Assembly: GCA_964019695.1 (NCBI GenBank) | Contig: OZ026517.1 | Coordinates: 75,005,365 to 75,069,364 of the forward strand | Reading direction: 5' to 3' | From: Loripinus fragilis | Lineage: Eukaryota; Mollusca; Bivalvia; Lucinida; Lucinidae | DNA length: 64,000 bases | Shown: positions 1 through 11,489 of the stretch, piece after piece | How positions within the stretch are numbered: the stretch's first letter is position 1 | Layout of the letters: each line of letters starts with the position of its first letter | Notes under the pieces: model-generated | The model's input: only the letters and a program-made list of their open reading frames with translations | The model's database searches: none | What the model was told of the DNA's origin: nothing | Translations under genes and position numbers: made by a program

Positions 1-404
1 ACTATCGGGATGATGGGGAACGAAACGGGACATTTACTGATATGTGTGGAGCTTTATTGAAAACTTATAAATACATCTGAAACCTAGAACATGTTGAGAG
101 GAAACATTGCTGCTGCTTCGCTGAAAATTTTATGGAAACATTTTTATTCAGTAAAATGTTATGATAAATTAAACGTGAATGGATTAACATTAAGTCTATG
201 GGACAATTTCTGGCGTTGCTTAATTTATTTTGACCAGTTTTAGATGTAGATAATGCATACATAGCAATTGAGATGTACCATTACTTTATTGAAACTATTT
301 TTATTTCTGACTCCACAGAGGTCGACGAGAAGTGGATTTTGCTTTGTGCTCTGGTGGAAGATGATGGCTCCTGTATTGGCGGAGGATGATTGCGTCTATA
401 TAAA

Positions 405-805
405 AAAAGTCGTCTGCTTTCTCGTCTGCGGAAACGTTTAAGAAGCCTCTAAGGCAAACAGTTTGCTTCTATACTTAGTTCTTCAGTAATGCTAGGCAAT
501 CATTTGCAGCTGACTACTTCAGCAGACGACAGTTTCAGGTGCATTTTTCTTGGCGCTGTAAGGGTTTTTTCTAAGCGCCAAGAAAACCCATTAAAGCACC
601 AAGAAAAAATGCATCTGAAAATGTCGTCTGCTGAAGTTGTCCGCTGCAAATAATTGCCTAGCATTAGTGACGAATTAAGTATAGAAGCAAACAGCGTGGA
701 CCCAGAACAGACTGCTCCTATAGGAGCAGTCTGATCTGGGTCCACACTGTTTGCCATAGAGGCTTCTTAAACATTTCAACAGACGAGAAAAGCAGACGAC
801 TTTTG
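405..805. repeat. Nested foldback element, large member of the GCAAACAGTG palindrome family
   Basis: Sequence from about 405 to 480 (AAGTCGTCTGCTT, then a segment around AAGAAGCCTC, then GGCAAACAG) returns inverted at about 740-805. Inside it, 487-667 is a second imperfect hairpin with arms of about 70 bases (CTAGGCAATCATTTGCAG against CTGCAAATAATTGCCTAG). At 687-754 there is an almost perfect 68-base palindrome without a loop, running from GCAAACAG through CTGCTCCTATAGGAGCAG to CTGTTTGC. No reading frame is credible. A close relative lies at 23743-23940. Confidence 0.8.
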
Positions 806-2049
806 TTGCGATTGGCGCATTAAGGATTAACCCTTTGTAGACCAGAAACCACTTAACTTTGGCAAACAGTGAAGATCTAGATAAAATGACGCATAAAACA
901 TCATTTAAAATGGCTTTTTTTTTCATCAGGGTCTGCACTGTTTTAACGTAGGACAACAGTCGATCTTCAGAGAAAAAATGGACCATCCTGTCTTTTTTGT
1001 ATGCAGCTTAAAGGAAAATTACATTGGTCGGAACAGGCTTAACAGTTTCACACATACCAAGCTAACTCATAGGCATACATGTATCAAGTAAATAAAGGAT
1101 CATTTCTGCTTCCTTGGGGTTGTTATTTTGCTTAGACTTAAGATCTCAACACAGGCCGGGTGGAGTTAGCAATTCTCGTAAAATTGTGATTTAATAAATG
1201 GCCCAGCACATGAGAGATTGGTATTTATAGCATATGCACAGAAGCATCCTTAAAATTATCTCATTTTTGATCTGAACATCTTACTACTTTCATGCTTTGG
1301 GTATGTGATAAGAGGAGGCTCTGATGAGACTGCGCCTACGCGCTGGCTCGTATGAGCCTTCCCTGCTCTGCTAGAATCTCAAGAGCTGGTCCAAATAGCT
1401 TTAAACCCTTGTCCTGCTAAGCCTGGATTTGTCTTTAAAAGAAAACACTGTAGATCTTAGCAAAAACTATCTCTGATTGAATCTAGAATTAGTTTTCTTA
1501 ATGAAAACTCGTTCCTGTCGGATTCTGGTACACCTTTATGCAGTGAAAAGTAAATCTGACAAAAGTAGGGAACTTTCTGACCTCGAATCTGTACCACAAA
1601 TATTGGAATTCATAGGCCGTTGCATGACATTCCTCGAATTTTGAAGTTCTTCCTAGGGCAGTTGTTTTTTCAAATTCATCCGCGGTTGAGCGTTTGGTAG
1701 CCGTGCTAAAGACGTGAAAAGGAAAGTTGAAAAGATAAATTACACATGTGGAATAATAACTTAAACTGGTAAACGGGAACCGAAGTCGCGTACAGTGCAA
1801 AACACAAAATATTTGCACCCGAGAGGTATACGGCTGGATTTTTGTATACTGATAGTCTAAATAGTGCTTGATATGAAACCACTGTATAGCAATGCGACTA
1901 GAATTGCATATCGTGGAAAAATGCATTTGGTATGCCGCCTTGGTCAAGTTAATGCAACTTGCATGTTGTAGAGATTGTGATTTTTCGGTTATCAATACAT
2001 TGCAATAGGTATTTTGCTGTTGGTTTTCAAAAGGTCCATTTTAGTACCC
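806..2049. other. No gene seen; degraded foldback pieces
   Basis: The stretch 865-970 is a half-decayed member of the same foldback family (AACAGTGAAGATCTAG, then CATCAGGGTCTGCACTG, then CGATCTTCAGAG). Around 1316-1375 is a degraded hairpin of the type GGCTCTGATGAGACTGCGC. A 165-codon minus-strand frame at 1498-1995 has no recognisable motif and is rich in Phe, Tyr, His and Cys, as expected of AT-rich noncoding DNA. Confidence 0.5.
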
Positions 2050-2061
2050 ACAACAAATGTT

Positions 2062-2225
2062 AGGGAGCGCAGTGGCTCAGTGGTAGAGTGCTTGACTTGA
2101 GACCAAAGGGCCGCGGGTTCATGCCTCACCGGCGTCACTGCGTTGTGGTCCTTGAGCAAGACACATTTATCCTAGCTTAGTACTGGTTGTTGATGGGACG
2201 TAAGGAATCAAATCAAACAAACAAA
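2062..2225 (+). mobile_element. Full-length tRNA-derived SINE with 12-bp target-site duplication
   Basis: The head reads like a tRNA, with an A-box region GTGGCTCAGTGGTAGAGTG and a B-box region GCGGGTTCATGCC. A core TCCTTGAGCAAGACAC follows, which resembles the central core of Nin/MetaSINE-type SINEs. The tail is GTTGATGGGACGTAAGG and then an A-rich CAAACAAAC end. The 12-base word ACAACAAATGTT sits directly before (2050-2061) and directly after (2226-2237) the element, so this is an intact insertion. It is not a functional tRNA gene, because the anticodon arm and the 3' end do not fold properly. Confidence 0.85.
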
Positions 2226-2237
2226 ACAACAAATGTT

Positions 2238-3022
2238 TTGGTTGAGAAATAACAAATAATATTCTTCATTACGTACTCTTATCTGGGAGCAAGGTATTAG
2301 AAGTCATTTGGCTTTTATATTTTTATTTTTCAGCTACCTTTTCTAATTTGCCATAGAAAATAACTTATAAACTGTCTTAAATTATGCCCCAAACGTCAGT
2401 CTAACGGTGTGCAGTGTTTAAACGCATACAATTTAAATATTACACAGATTCATGTAGAAAAAAATATGCAAAGTAGACGATAAAAGTGAATATGTAAGCA
2501 CGCGAATTTAAACGTCATGTGCTTCTAATGTATAAATAATTATCAAATACATGCCTGTTTAATGACATTTGAAGCAAAGAAATTTATAAATTTAATTTTA
2601 AAATCAGTGTGCCCTATTTAACATGCTTTAAAATCAATTAGCAATATTCTTAAATAACCACCACTGCTTCTGTGGTTTACACGGATGTCGTTTTATTATA
2701 TAAACTCAATTACTTTTCAGTCCTGGTCTTTTTTGATAAAAATATATGACATTTTGAAAAATAATATTTTCGCATGTTCTTGCTGGACTTCCGTAGAAAG
2801 TGGATTGCTCTGGCGAAATGCACGTCGATCGAGTCTACTGAACAGTGGTTTCAGATGCACCATAGAATTACCTTTGTAACCATACAAAATCCAGCTGTAT
2901 AACTTTCGGTGCAAGGGTTAGCATTTTTTCTGCCATGGTTCCCCGACTATTTTGATATGGTTTAATTGTACTTGATAATGCCGTTCCCTCCTATGTATGT
3001 AACATTTGGCAAGTCCATGAAA
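2238..3022. other. No gene seen, AT-rich
   Basis: AT-rich sequence with short frames on both strands (for example around 2685-2914) that lack splice context or motifs. I see nothing else. Confidence 0.4.
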
Positions 3023-3105
3023 CCAGCACGCACATGACGTCGAATCAACGTCGTATCATGCGGTGACTTTGATACGACGTTGTTTTAAGGCTGTGTGCGT
3101 GCTGG
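3023..3105. repeat. Foldback hairpin, arms of about 35 bases
   Basis: The left arm CCAGCACGCACA...AACGTCGTATCA is answered by TGATACGACGTT...TGTGTGCGTGCTGG. The loop is about 12 bases. It is probably a short non-autonomous element. Confidence 0.75.
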
Positions 3106-4050
3106 GAAGATAATGGGAACTTTGTTTTAGTTACAATTAGTTCTAACTTCCCTTTATATCTTTCAAAAGACATTTGAGTGTTATAATTGTACAACTTAAC
3201 TCGCCTACAATATTGCTTCGATGAAACATCTCTTATAGTCATCGAATGAAAGGGTACCAACAGATAACACCAAATAATCAAATACATGTAAACTGTATCA
3301 TAAACCTGCCAATCAATATGATGGTGATTTTTGATGACTGGCAAAGTTTATGACACACATTTGATGCTTCTCGTGTTTCTTGATTTGAAGAAGTAGGGGC
3401 TTGTTCACTGATAACATTTTGTCACATGAAAAAACTGAACCCTATCTCAAAAAAGTTTTCATTTTTAATGTTTTAAATTCCTTTTAATTGGACGAAAATT
3501 TCACGTGTTACTACGACTGAACATTTTTCAACATACAATCAAAATGAGTATTTTGCATTTTCATTTTTAGACATAGAATTAAAGTTGCTATTCGAGTAAT
3601 GCGTTTTTAAAGTATTTCACTATATATGTTTTCACCTTTAGTTAAGATTGCGTCACAAAAATTCAATTTTCTTATTTTTCAACCAAATTATAAATAATAT
3701 TCATTTATATTCCATAGGGAACAATGTTAACCACGTATGATAAATTTACTCTATTTCAATATTTCGGCCAAAAGCCCTTTTCAAGAAAAAACATGCACTT
3801 TAGTATCAACTACATAGTCTCTGTTCCACCATTTTGAAACTGTTTATATTGATGTGTGACATCACGTTGTCATGAACGTAACGCCACGACGTCGCACCGC
3901 TTTTCCCGTAAAAGTGGCAAAAAATACATGTTTCATGCTCACCCTTACCAGGCATGAAATCCATCATGCTCACAAGTACCCAAATTTGTATTCTCATACT
4001 TATTTGCATGACAACACAACACTCATATGTAACCAAATTATATGTTGAAG
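3106..4050. other. No gene seen
   Basis: AT-rich sequence. The minus-strand frames at 3045-3344 and 3806-4036 show no motif or splice context. Confidence 0.4.
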
Positions 4051-4092
4051 GTACTCAAAAAACCGTCTCCAAGAGACGGCTCTTTTGAGCAC
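4051..4092. repeat. Hairpin, first copy of a two-copy repeat
   Basis: GTACTCAAAAAACCGTCTC pairs with GAGACGGCTCTTTTGAGCAC around a 3-base loop. The hairpin is framed by ATATGTT words. The same structure and its flank (ATATTTACAATTTTAC) recur at 26685-26729 and beyond, so this is a dispersed element of at least 100 bp. Confidence 0.75.
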
Positions 4093-4602
4093 TCGAAACA
4101 TATGTTATAACTGAAGGGTAAGAAAATATTTACAATTTTACTCTAAAGGTGTTTACCAAAACCTGTGAATTAGAAACATCAGCGTTTGGCTTTATTGCCT
4201 TTGTGCCAAATGAAGAAACACTGCGGCGCAATAGCTTTTGATAGATCCAAGAAGCATTAACACAAAACAGCATTGCTTCAACGACATGCATTTGTAGAAT
4301 ACGCATCAGATTATGGTTGGTACTTAGTAAAACGAAATTTCCATGGATAGAAACACATTGTACCATTTAATTTAAAAGTTCTAATCTGTTGTTCACTAAA
4401 TCTATAATGAACCATGAAACATCATTTTGAGAGACTCAACATTTCAAACAATAGAATAGCTGGCAAGCCATTTCAAAATGATCATCTTCTATGTAGTTTC
4501 TCATTATGTAGCGTTCAATTCTTTACGTCAATTTAATTGTGTGATGTCTCTACAAAAAGATTGAGTCACGTAAGAGATATTACAGTACTTAAACCGCTTA
4601 AC

Positions 4603-4642
4603 AGTGCGTGCGTGCGTGCGCGCGCGCGCGTGCGCGTGTGTG
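4603..4642. repeat. Alternating purine-pyrimidine tract (GTGC/CG/GT)
   Basis: About 40 bases of alternating GTGCGTGC, then CGCGCGCG, then GTGTGTGT. Such a tract can adopt Z-DNA. It lies in otherwise gene-free DNA. Confidence 0.8.
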
Positions 4643-6120
4643 TTACGGTGCCTTTACCTGTTGTGCACATATATACTTCTTGTCGAGTGAATCATGCTAC
4701 CATATTTTTAAACACCACATTTCACAAACCCATTAGGAATCTATTGGCTCCCTCCTGAGATTGGCAAAAAACATTTGTTCCATGTATAAGCGTCAACATA
4801 GGCTTATTTAAGATGACATTGAAATTTGCGATGTTGACTATTCATTTAAAAGTTGTACACTGTGTGTATATACAGTATTGATTTACTGGAGTATAGCCCT
4901 TCAAATGGAACAGTGTTTTTATTGGCAATAACATTAAATCTAAAATTGAAATTTTAAATTTAATTCGAAAAATATATTTAAACCAAAAAACCCTAACCAA
5001 AAATATTTTTTTGAAGTTTGTATACGTTTTCATAAATGCTGGGATAGGATGGAATTTTAACATTCTTAATGTTTTATGCCAAATAACATTCCCTTCTTGT
5101 ACCTTGAGCGATATGGATCAATGACTATTAGTTGAATATAAAACCATGTATATACTAATATAAGACAATTTATAATGCATCAGTGGGTTTTAAATGTAGC
5201 TGCATATTGGCTTGCGTTGCTGTTTATCAGCATAGTCAAGAATATTCCAGTTATCTAACCATGTCACAAAGACGGTGACACAAACCAAAGGCTACATCTA
5301 TAGATGTCTACTACCCAAAATGCCCTCTTAGTTGGAAGCGCCCATTTGCCTAGCTATTCCATGAATGGGTCTGCTTATTGATCTCACCACTCCCATATGA
5401 AAACGGTCATATTTTCATCATATAAAGAAGCAGTAAAAGTTAAATATAAAATGAAATGTAGTACATGTAAGTGCCCATACATCTGTGATCTTATTCGTAT
5501 TTTCAGGCCTGTGCATTTCTAGTTGTACGCTCGTACATGAAGACACATCAACAAAACATACAATTAGGTAGCCAGACGGAAGCAGGCAACATGATGGTAC
5601 TAAAGAGGCATGAAACACGTTAATAACCCATTATCCGTAGAACTATATAAGCAGCTTGGATTACATCGTAAACCGCACCATTTGATGTTACAAAATAATT
5701 GTCTGCTGTAATTTCTAATGGACATTTTATAGCTGAGCAAATACTACGATATCTATCCAAGGTGTATTGCACTGACAGTACAAAAATGGGTACTAAACGG
5801 ATATTTTCATTCCAACAAAAACCAAGTTATTAATTTTTACAAGATATCAGAGTAGTAAGATTGATATCATTCTCCGCAAAAATTTAAATCTAGTTAGGGT
5901 TTTGCTATATCTATGCGCATGCAAATTTTCAGGGTGAAGAAACCTTCCTGTAAAATTTTAAAAACGAAAAACTGTGTTCCATTTGAGGTGCAATATACCA
6001 GTAGTTATAAGACGGATGATTCTTTTAAAGAACACTGTCTCCAAAATACAGACCCGTCTTATTCAAATTGTTAAGGGATTGTTTAAGAAGAATATACCGC
6101 CAATTACAAATATGACACAT
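4643..6120. other. No gene seen
   Basis: AT-rich sequence with only short frames (4842-5063 minus, 5418-5618 minus, 5974-6234 plus) that lack motifs. Confidence 0.4.
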
Positions 6121-6381
6121 TGGCGTAGCTCCCATTATGCAGTTACGCATATGAGTAATAAAAATAATTACATTCAAGGGAGGTCACCTAATGTGGTAAA
6201 AGTGATTTTCCATATCATAAGGAACTGCTCTTAAAGGAAAGAATTCGTTTCCTCTGGGAGCATTTTTTTTCCTTTAAAAGAAGTTCCCATTTTAAAAAGA
6301 GACGAAATTGAAGAGAATCACTGCTTGATCCGGTAGTCTTCCTTTGATGTGCGTAACTTTTTCAGCGTTCTGGCTACGCCA
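6121..6381. mobile_element. MITE with TGGCGTAGC termini, copy 1
   Basis: It starts TGGCGTAGCTCCCATTATGC and ends GGCTACGCCA. A diverged copy lies inverted at 53316-53553 and shares the terminal words, CACATCAAAGG, the GGGAACT and GAGCA blocks, TTACGCAT and ATTATG. No coding potential. It sits 100 to 360 bases past the stop codon of the minus-strand gene, so it may form part of that gene's 3' untranslated region. Confidence 0.7.
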
Positions 6382-6479
6382 TTCTTTTACAATTACCAGA
6401 ATTACATTTTTTGATAATTTTAGAAGTAAAAAACTCCCGTCTTGCAACCAAATAGGAACGATAGCCAAGATTCTACATC

Positions 6480-7607
6480 TTATCCTTTTGCAGCTATATC
6501 TGGAAGATTGTTTTGTTTACTGTGTTTTATACAAAAGCAACACTGCGGTGCTTTCGGTTTTGTTTCTTCGCTTAATTCTTGACTTGACGTTCCAAATGAA
6601 ACTATTTCATATGGACTCTGCTCGAGCTCATTATTGTTCTCATTCTGTGCAGTTTCTTTATCTGCAGCATTTGATCCTGCAGACGATTCTGTGTCTTTTT
6701 CATCTAATTTGTACATTTGTGTTCTACGTGGTAACAATTTTTGTCTCCTTGGCTCTCGCTTATACTGATCATATAAATCATTTTGGGCTTTCTTTGCTTT
6801 GTTTATCTTAACTTTAGTTTCATTTGGCAGTATGCTCTTAACACTGGATATCGAAGATCTTGGAGACGGATTGACCTTGTGTAACAACGTGTATGACGAC
6901 ACCACTGGGACAAGGGAAAAGTCTGGCTTTCTCAAACGTTTGGACGAATCTGATTCGTATCCAGATACTCTCAGAGATGAATTGTTTGATAGTCTCGAAA
7001 TAGGTGTTGTTGCACCGTATGCAGGTGTAGGGGACCGTAGACTAGGTGTGCACGATTGGCTCCTTACAGAAGAATTACAAGACCAAGCTGATACGAGAGC
7101 CTTCTCTCCTGGTGTTGTCACTTCTCTAGAACTCCAAGCTTCTGGCACCAAATTAGCTTCCAAACGTCTTTTATATTTCACAAATATTTCATCCACGGGT
7201 TGCGAACATAGCGTATTTATCCATTGTGATCGAACAGGCGATTCAACAGCGTTGAGCGAAGGTTGTAGTCTCGCAATAAAGTAATAATGTCTGCCCTTTG
7301 ATCGCGTTTCATCTGCAGAATGTCTATTGTTAAACGACCTACGGTACATGAGTTTGCCATTTGATCCATTTCGTGGTGTTCGCTGGCATCTTTTTGAAAA
7401 TGCCACGTACATTTGTTCTTCTGGAACATTGCGTCCTTGGTCTCCCCTTGTTGGACGACCGGAATAGGCTGGTGTTGATACAGGACATTTGTAAGCATCT
7501 TGGTGAACTAGGTCGCTGTCAGAATGTGGAACACATAGTCTGTCATCTAACGCTTGAGATTGTTCATTAATGTGTGGAGGTATCGCTCCATCCATCATCT
7601 GTTGGTA
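6480..7607 (-). CDS. 3'-terminal coding exon of an unrecognised Ser-rich basic protein
   Basis: On the minus strand the sequence just before 7607 is a long T-rich tract ending TTTCTTTCAG, an excellent 3' splice site. The exon then reads Tyr-Gln-Gln-Met-Met-Asp-Gly in an uninterrupted frame to a TAA at 6480-6482, giving 375 residues. The Met at 7598 is therefore probably internal and earlier exons are missing. Counting from that Met, residues 103-160 form the most ordered part (HYYFIARLQPS, QWINTLC, VDEIFVKYKRRLEANLVPEAW). Residues 165-260 are rich in Ser, Thr and Pro, 261-300 are strongly basic, 301-345 are acidic and Asn-rich, and the end carries a Cys cluster (CCFC, 353-356). No transmembrane segment is visible. 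I recognise no family. It reads as a disordered scaffold or regulatory tail. The plus-strand frames at 6344-7284 are its shadows. I found no AATAAA downstream within 500 bases. Confidence 0.8.
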   Translation of the reverse strand, partial: YQQMMDGAIPPHINEQSQALDDRLCVPHSDSDLVHQDAYKCPVSTPAYSGRPTRGDQGRNVPEEQMYVAFSKRCQRTPRNGSNGKLMYRRSFNNRHSADETRSKGRHYYFIARLQPSLNAVESPVRSQWINTLCSQPVDEIFVKYKRRLEANLVPEAWSSREVTTPGEKALVSAWSCNSSVRSQSCTPSLRSPTPAYGATTPISRLSNNSSLRVSGYESDSSKRLRKPDFSLVPVVSSYTLLHKVNPSPRSSISSVKSILPNETKVKINKAKKAQNDLYDQYKREPRRQKLLPRRTQMYKLDEKDTESSAGSNAADKETAQNENNNELEQSPYEIVSFGTSSQELSEETKPKAPQCCFCIKHSKQNNLPDIAAKG

Positions 7608-7623
7608 CTGAAAGAAAAATAGA
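7608..7623 (-). promoter_or_regulatory. 3' splice acceptor of the terminal exon
   Basis: Read on the minus strand, this is a pyrimidine tract ending TTTCTTTCAG immediately before the open frame. It sets the exon start at 7607. Confidence 0.8.
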
Positions 7624-7716
7624 AAAAAATGAATTAATTAGCTTATTGTCAGAACTAGGATTTATAGATATAATCTGTTAACCCATATAAGCCTAGCGTC
7701 CTTTTTGTGGGCATCG

Positions 7717-7783
7717 GCAAACAGTGTAAAACCAGATCAGACACCGCAAAACGCGGTGTCTGATCAGGTTCTCCACTGTTTGC
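7717..7783. repeat. Foldback palindrome, GCAAACAGTG family, core GACACCGC/GCGGTGTC
   Basis: Outer arms GCAAACAGTG and CACTGTTTGC surround CCAGATCAGACACCGC and GCGGTGTCTGATCAGG. It lies in the intron preceding the minus-strand exon. A near twin with the same core is at 15328-15394. Confidence 0.85.
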
Positions 7784-7789
7784 AAACAG

Positions 7790-9049
7790 AAGTTTCTTTT
7801 AAAATTTGAATAGAAATGAATAATACCGCACAACAACCCCAAAATTGGAAATAAACTCATCCAAATTATAGAGATGAGATGGGAAAATCCATTCGGCATA
7901 AATGGGTTAATGCAATCAAATGCACGTGTGCATATTATCGGGCCATCCACGTGTGTGCCGGATTATTGTGCAAGCTGAGGAAACTAGAATAATTATTGTA
8001 ATTTGGGGTACCTTCTATATCTGTTAGCTGGTACATGATACAGAAGATGTCGTTGAGATATAACGTTTTACCTTTAAAGCGCCACTCACAACAAGATTAG
8101 TCTGCTTTTTTCATCTGCTGAAATGTTTCAGAAGCCTCTCCGTCAAACAGTGTAGATCCATATCAGACTGAATCTATACAGGAGCAGTCTGATCTTAAAC
8201 TGAAAAGTACAGCCATTAATCACGACGACCTGTTTCCTTTCATCTAAATAATTTTGAAGCTAATTCAGTTATTTACCAGCATTCAATTGTTCTGTAATTT
8301 AAACAAACATCCTTCATGCCAAACCCAAGCAAATGCTTTGCATACATGGCAAAATACAACGCGAAACTTTATCAGAACCACAAAATGAAATGCACAAAGT
8401 GATACGACGAGTATCTGAGTATCTGAGATTTGTTTGAACCAAAAATGGCTGTTTTGTTAACCTAAATTTACATTATACAAATAAGCCAATCATTTAAAAA
8501 AGCAATTGCAAATAGATTACTTTCCTTTCAGAAACTATTGGAAATAGTTAAACTGTTTGATTTAAGCATTCAACCTGGTGACTCTGTTTTTTCTTCAAAA
8601 GAACATAAATAGCAAAATGTGGCTATTTATAAAACATAAATTTAACTAACAGTTTGAACAATTTTGAAAACGAGATTTTGATGCATTATCTTTTGACATT
8701 TTGATAAAACATCAGTTTAAATGATAACCATGTTTTAATCTAACGCTTATAACATGAGCAATCAGACGAGCAATAATATACTGAGCGAAACTTCCAAATC
8801 GCCACTCGACATGTTCTCTTATATCTTAACATATATGATACATACATAGCTAAAATTTACACTCAATATGGAAAAATCAATTAAACAGAACCTGTCAAAA
8901 TTTCACTCTCATAAATTTGAAAATAACATGCTCAATTGATAGACTGTATAATGGCACCATCGCATTTCATTTTCACACAAACGCTAGAATTTGAACTCAT
9001 CGCTTAAAACCGAGTATTCAAGGGACCTAAAGTAAAAAACACCAACCTT
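7790..9049. other. Intronic or intergenic; one decayed foldback, no exon found
   Basis: A damaged foldback (AACAGTGTAGATCC, then CAGGAGCAGTCTGATC) lies at about 8140-8200. The rest is AT-rich. I looked on the minus strand for further exons of the 6480-7607 gene and could not support any. Confidence 0.4.
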
Positions 9050-9375
9050 ATGGTGTTATAAATGGACATTATTGAACATTTTTGGATTTCGCTAATATTA
9101 AAAAGCAATAATCTGGAAAACCACAATGTTCCTATGGAAGCCCATATGACATAAAACAACACAAGAATGCTTTATGGAGATGACATGTTTTTGTCCAAAA
9201 TATTACTGAAGCTTTCTGGTGCTGTAAATGGACATTATTGAACACTATCGTGTAAATTGTGTAATAAAGTAGCAATTTTCATGCAATTCAGTGCTCCTAT
9301 GGAGGCCCATATGGCCTAAAAGAACACAGAAATGTGTTTATGATGATGAAATGTTTTTGTCTTCAAAACTATTAA
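9050..9375. repeat. Two-unit tandem duplication, period about 166 bp
   Basis: GTAAATGGACATTATTGAAC (in the first unit TATAAATGG...), TCCTATGGAAGCCCATATG and GACATGTTTTTGTC each occur twice, about 165-166 bases apart. The two units are clearly diverged. No coding role is visible. Confidence 0.7.
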
Positions 9376-10012
9376 AACATTCGTCACCCATTAACCGTTT
9401 ACTGCACATCAATCTCGACACTTCCGACGTTCCAATGCAGCATTTGTGCATCACCGCACCAAAGTATGGTGGACTATACAGGACATTTTATGACATACAT
9501 AAAACTCAGTTTATGTCGATTTTTCTCGGCATACGAGTGCAAAAATGAAAAATGACCGACAGTTTGTTATGTAAACTTTCGGCTCTATCAAAACATGTCA
9601 AACTTTATGATAAATTATGTATCAGTCTCAGCGAGGCCCCATTTTCGATTGAATCCACAGCCCGACCCCTTTACTTTATACTCATACAACCCAAACGTTG
9701 GCATTTTTGTGATAAAATAAAGTTGTCCGATAGTTGTCGATGAAAATACGAGTATCCACATGGCGATAAACATTTAGCATTTGTGTGCCACGTGCAAAAC
9801 AGGTATAAGTACTCTATCGTTACGCACAAATGAACATCCTTATTGAATCAAACTGCGTTATGTTCAATCGACGCATACATGTGTCCAAATATACTGTGGC
9901 AAATGTCGTTTCAAACAGTTTAATAATAAATGAGTTATGTTGAAAAAATGTGCTTTGTTAACTGGCGGTTTAGAAGTTTCGTTCAGTATAGTTGTTAGAT
10001 TCGTATACTCTT

Positions 10013-10060
10013 TAACAAAAACAACAACAACAACGACGACGACGACAAAACAGCAGCAAC
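10013..10060. repeat. Trinucleotide microsatellite (CAA then CGA then CAG)
   Basis: Runs of ACA, then ACG, then CAG triplets. The minus-strand frame across it (Val-rich) is an artefact of the repeat. An (AT)n tract lies at about 10190-10207. Confidence 0.8.
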
Positions 10061-10279
10061 AGAAACGACTACTACCACTATGATCGCTCGCGATGACGAC
10101 ACTTGCGTTGATAAGATGATAACTGCGAATGCTTTTCAAAGCAACGACAATAACAATGGTAATTGCAACAACAACAATGCATAGTTTTGAATATATATAT
10201 ATATATAGGACGAAGGCTCATATTTCTAAAATGATGATGATGAGGATGTATCTGCCCATTTCTAGATATATGTGATAAA

Positions 10280-11480
10280 TGAAAGGAGCGGTTGCATGCC
10301 TATAAACTGCAACCTATTTTGAGTGAGAGTGTGGTTGTCGATGGGCATGGTTGTCATACAGCCCTACAGTTTAGAACCGAAGCTAAAGAAAACCAAGACA
10401 AAGTTCCAACGTTGTACTGGTTACCTAAACTCCATAAGAATCCCTATAAAGCAAGATTTATTTCTAATTCTAGTTCTTGTACGACAACAGAACTTTCTAA
10501 ATTGTTAACCTCATGTCTTACAGCTGTTAAAAATATGTTATTAAGTACTGTGAAAAGGTATATGAAAGATCTGGTAAGAATCTATTTTGGTCTATCAATA
10601 ATTCAGGTGAAGTTTTAGATAAACTTAAAGCTAGAGATTTCAATGCGACCATTTTGTCTACATATGAATTTTCTACTCTTTACTTTGCCTCATAATTTGA
10701 TTGAAGATAAACTTATTGATCTTATTGAACGAAACTTCAATAGAGAAGGCTCTCCTTACCTGGCATGTAACGACAGAAACGCACTTTTACTTCGGAAAAA
10801 AACTAAAAATATATCATGCATGGTCTTGTCAAAATGTATGTGATGAGCTGACATTTTTGTTCGACAACATTTTTATTCGATTTGGCACCAAGTTGTATAG
10901 ACAAGTAGTTGGGATTCCTATGGGCACTAATTGTGCTCCCGTGTCCCGTGATAGCGGATCTATTCTTGTTTTGTTATAAGAGGGACTTTATGATGATTAG
11001 CAGGCTGATATTATTGACGCTTTTAAAACTACATCCGGATATCTGGATGGTATTTGATACATTAATAATGTTTATTTTGACAATATGGTAAAAGAAATAC
11101 ATTGTATACCCTTCAGGGCTCCAACTTAATAAAGTTAATACCCCTGATACCAAAGCCGCGTTTTTAGACTTGCATTTTTCCATTTCTAATGATATTGTTT
11201 CTACCAAAATTTTATGATAAACGTGACGATTTTGATTTTAAATTTGTCAATTTCCCCATTTTAGATGGTGATGTTCTTTGCGCTGTATCCTATGGAGTCT
11301 ATATTTTTCAACTTATTCATTTTGCTGGAGCATCAAGATTCTAAATTCCAAGTTAGACTTAAATCTCTTTTGTGCCAAGGACTTTCGGAACCTGAGTTCT
11401 ATGATGCCTTGGTGTATAAATTGAATAAGATTGTAAGCTCTAATTATTTTCAGCGCAGTTTATTAAAATAATTCCCATTA
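10280..11480 (+). pseudogene. Decayed reverse transcriptase (YLDD/GIPMGTNCAP type, probably Penelope-like)
   Basis: Successive frames along the plus strand encode reverse transcriptase pieces in the right order. They are VPTLYWLPKLHKNPYKARFI (about 10411-10470), LIDLIERNF and GSPYLACNDRNA (about 10700-10785), then after a frameshift HAWSCQNVCDELTFL and IVGIPMGTNCAP-like (QVVGIPMGTNCAP, about 10815-10945). After another shift come ADLFLFCYKRDFM (about 10955-10992), a damaged catalytic region with SGYLDG in place of the usual YLDD (about 11033-11050), and later YDKRDDFDF and LLCQGLSEPEFYDALVYK. At least four frameshifts or stops make it non-functional. The reading frame degenerates after about 11480, although related 3' sequence may run on to about 12000. 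From memory, this sequence type is abundant in cnidarian and mollusc genomes. Assignment to Penelope-like elements rather than another class is less sure. Confidence 0.85.
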
Positions 11481-11489
11481 TAAAAAGAT

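Noticed and set aside
1498..1995. 165-codon minus-strand frame
   Set aside because: No motif, no splice or promoter context, and a composition (Phe, Tyr, His, Cys) typical of random AT-rich DNA.
2062..2140. tRNA gene
   Set aside because: The tRNA-like head belongs to a SINE with a core, tail and target duplication. The same holds for the heads at 16672, 27600, 42970 and 52582.
6344..7284. Plus-strand frames of 155 and 161 codons
   Set aside because: They are antisense to the convincing minus-strand exon, which has a splice acceptor and biased composition.
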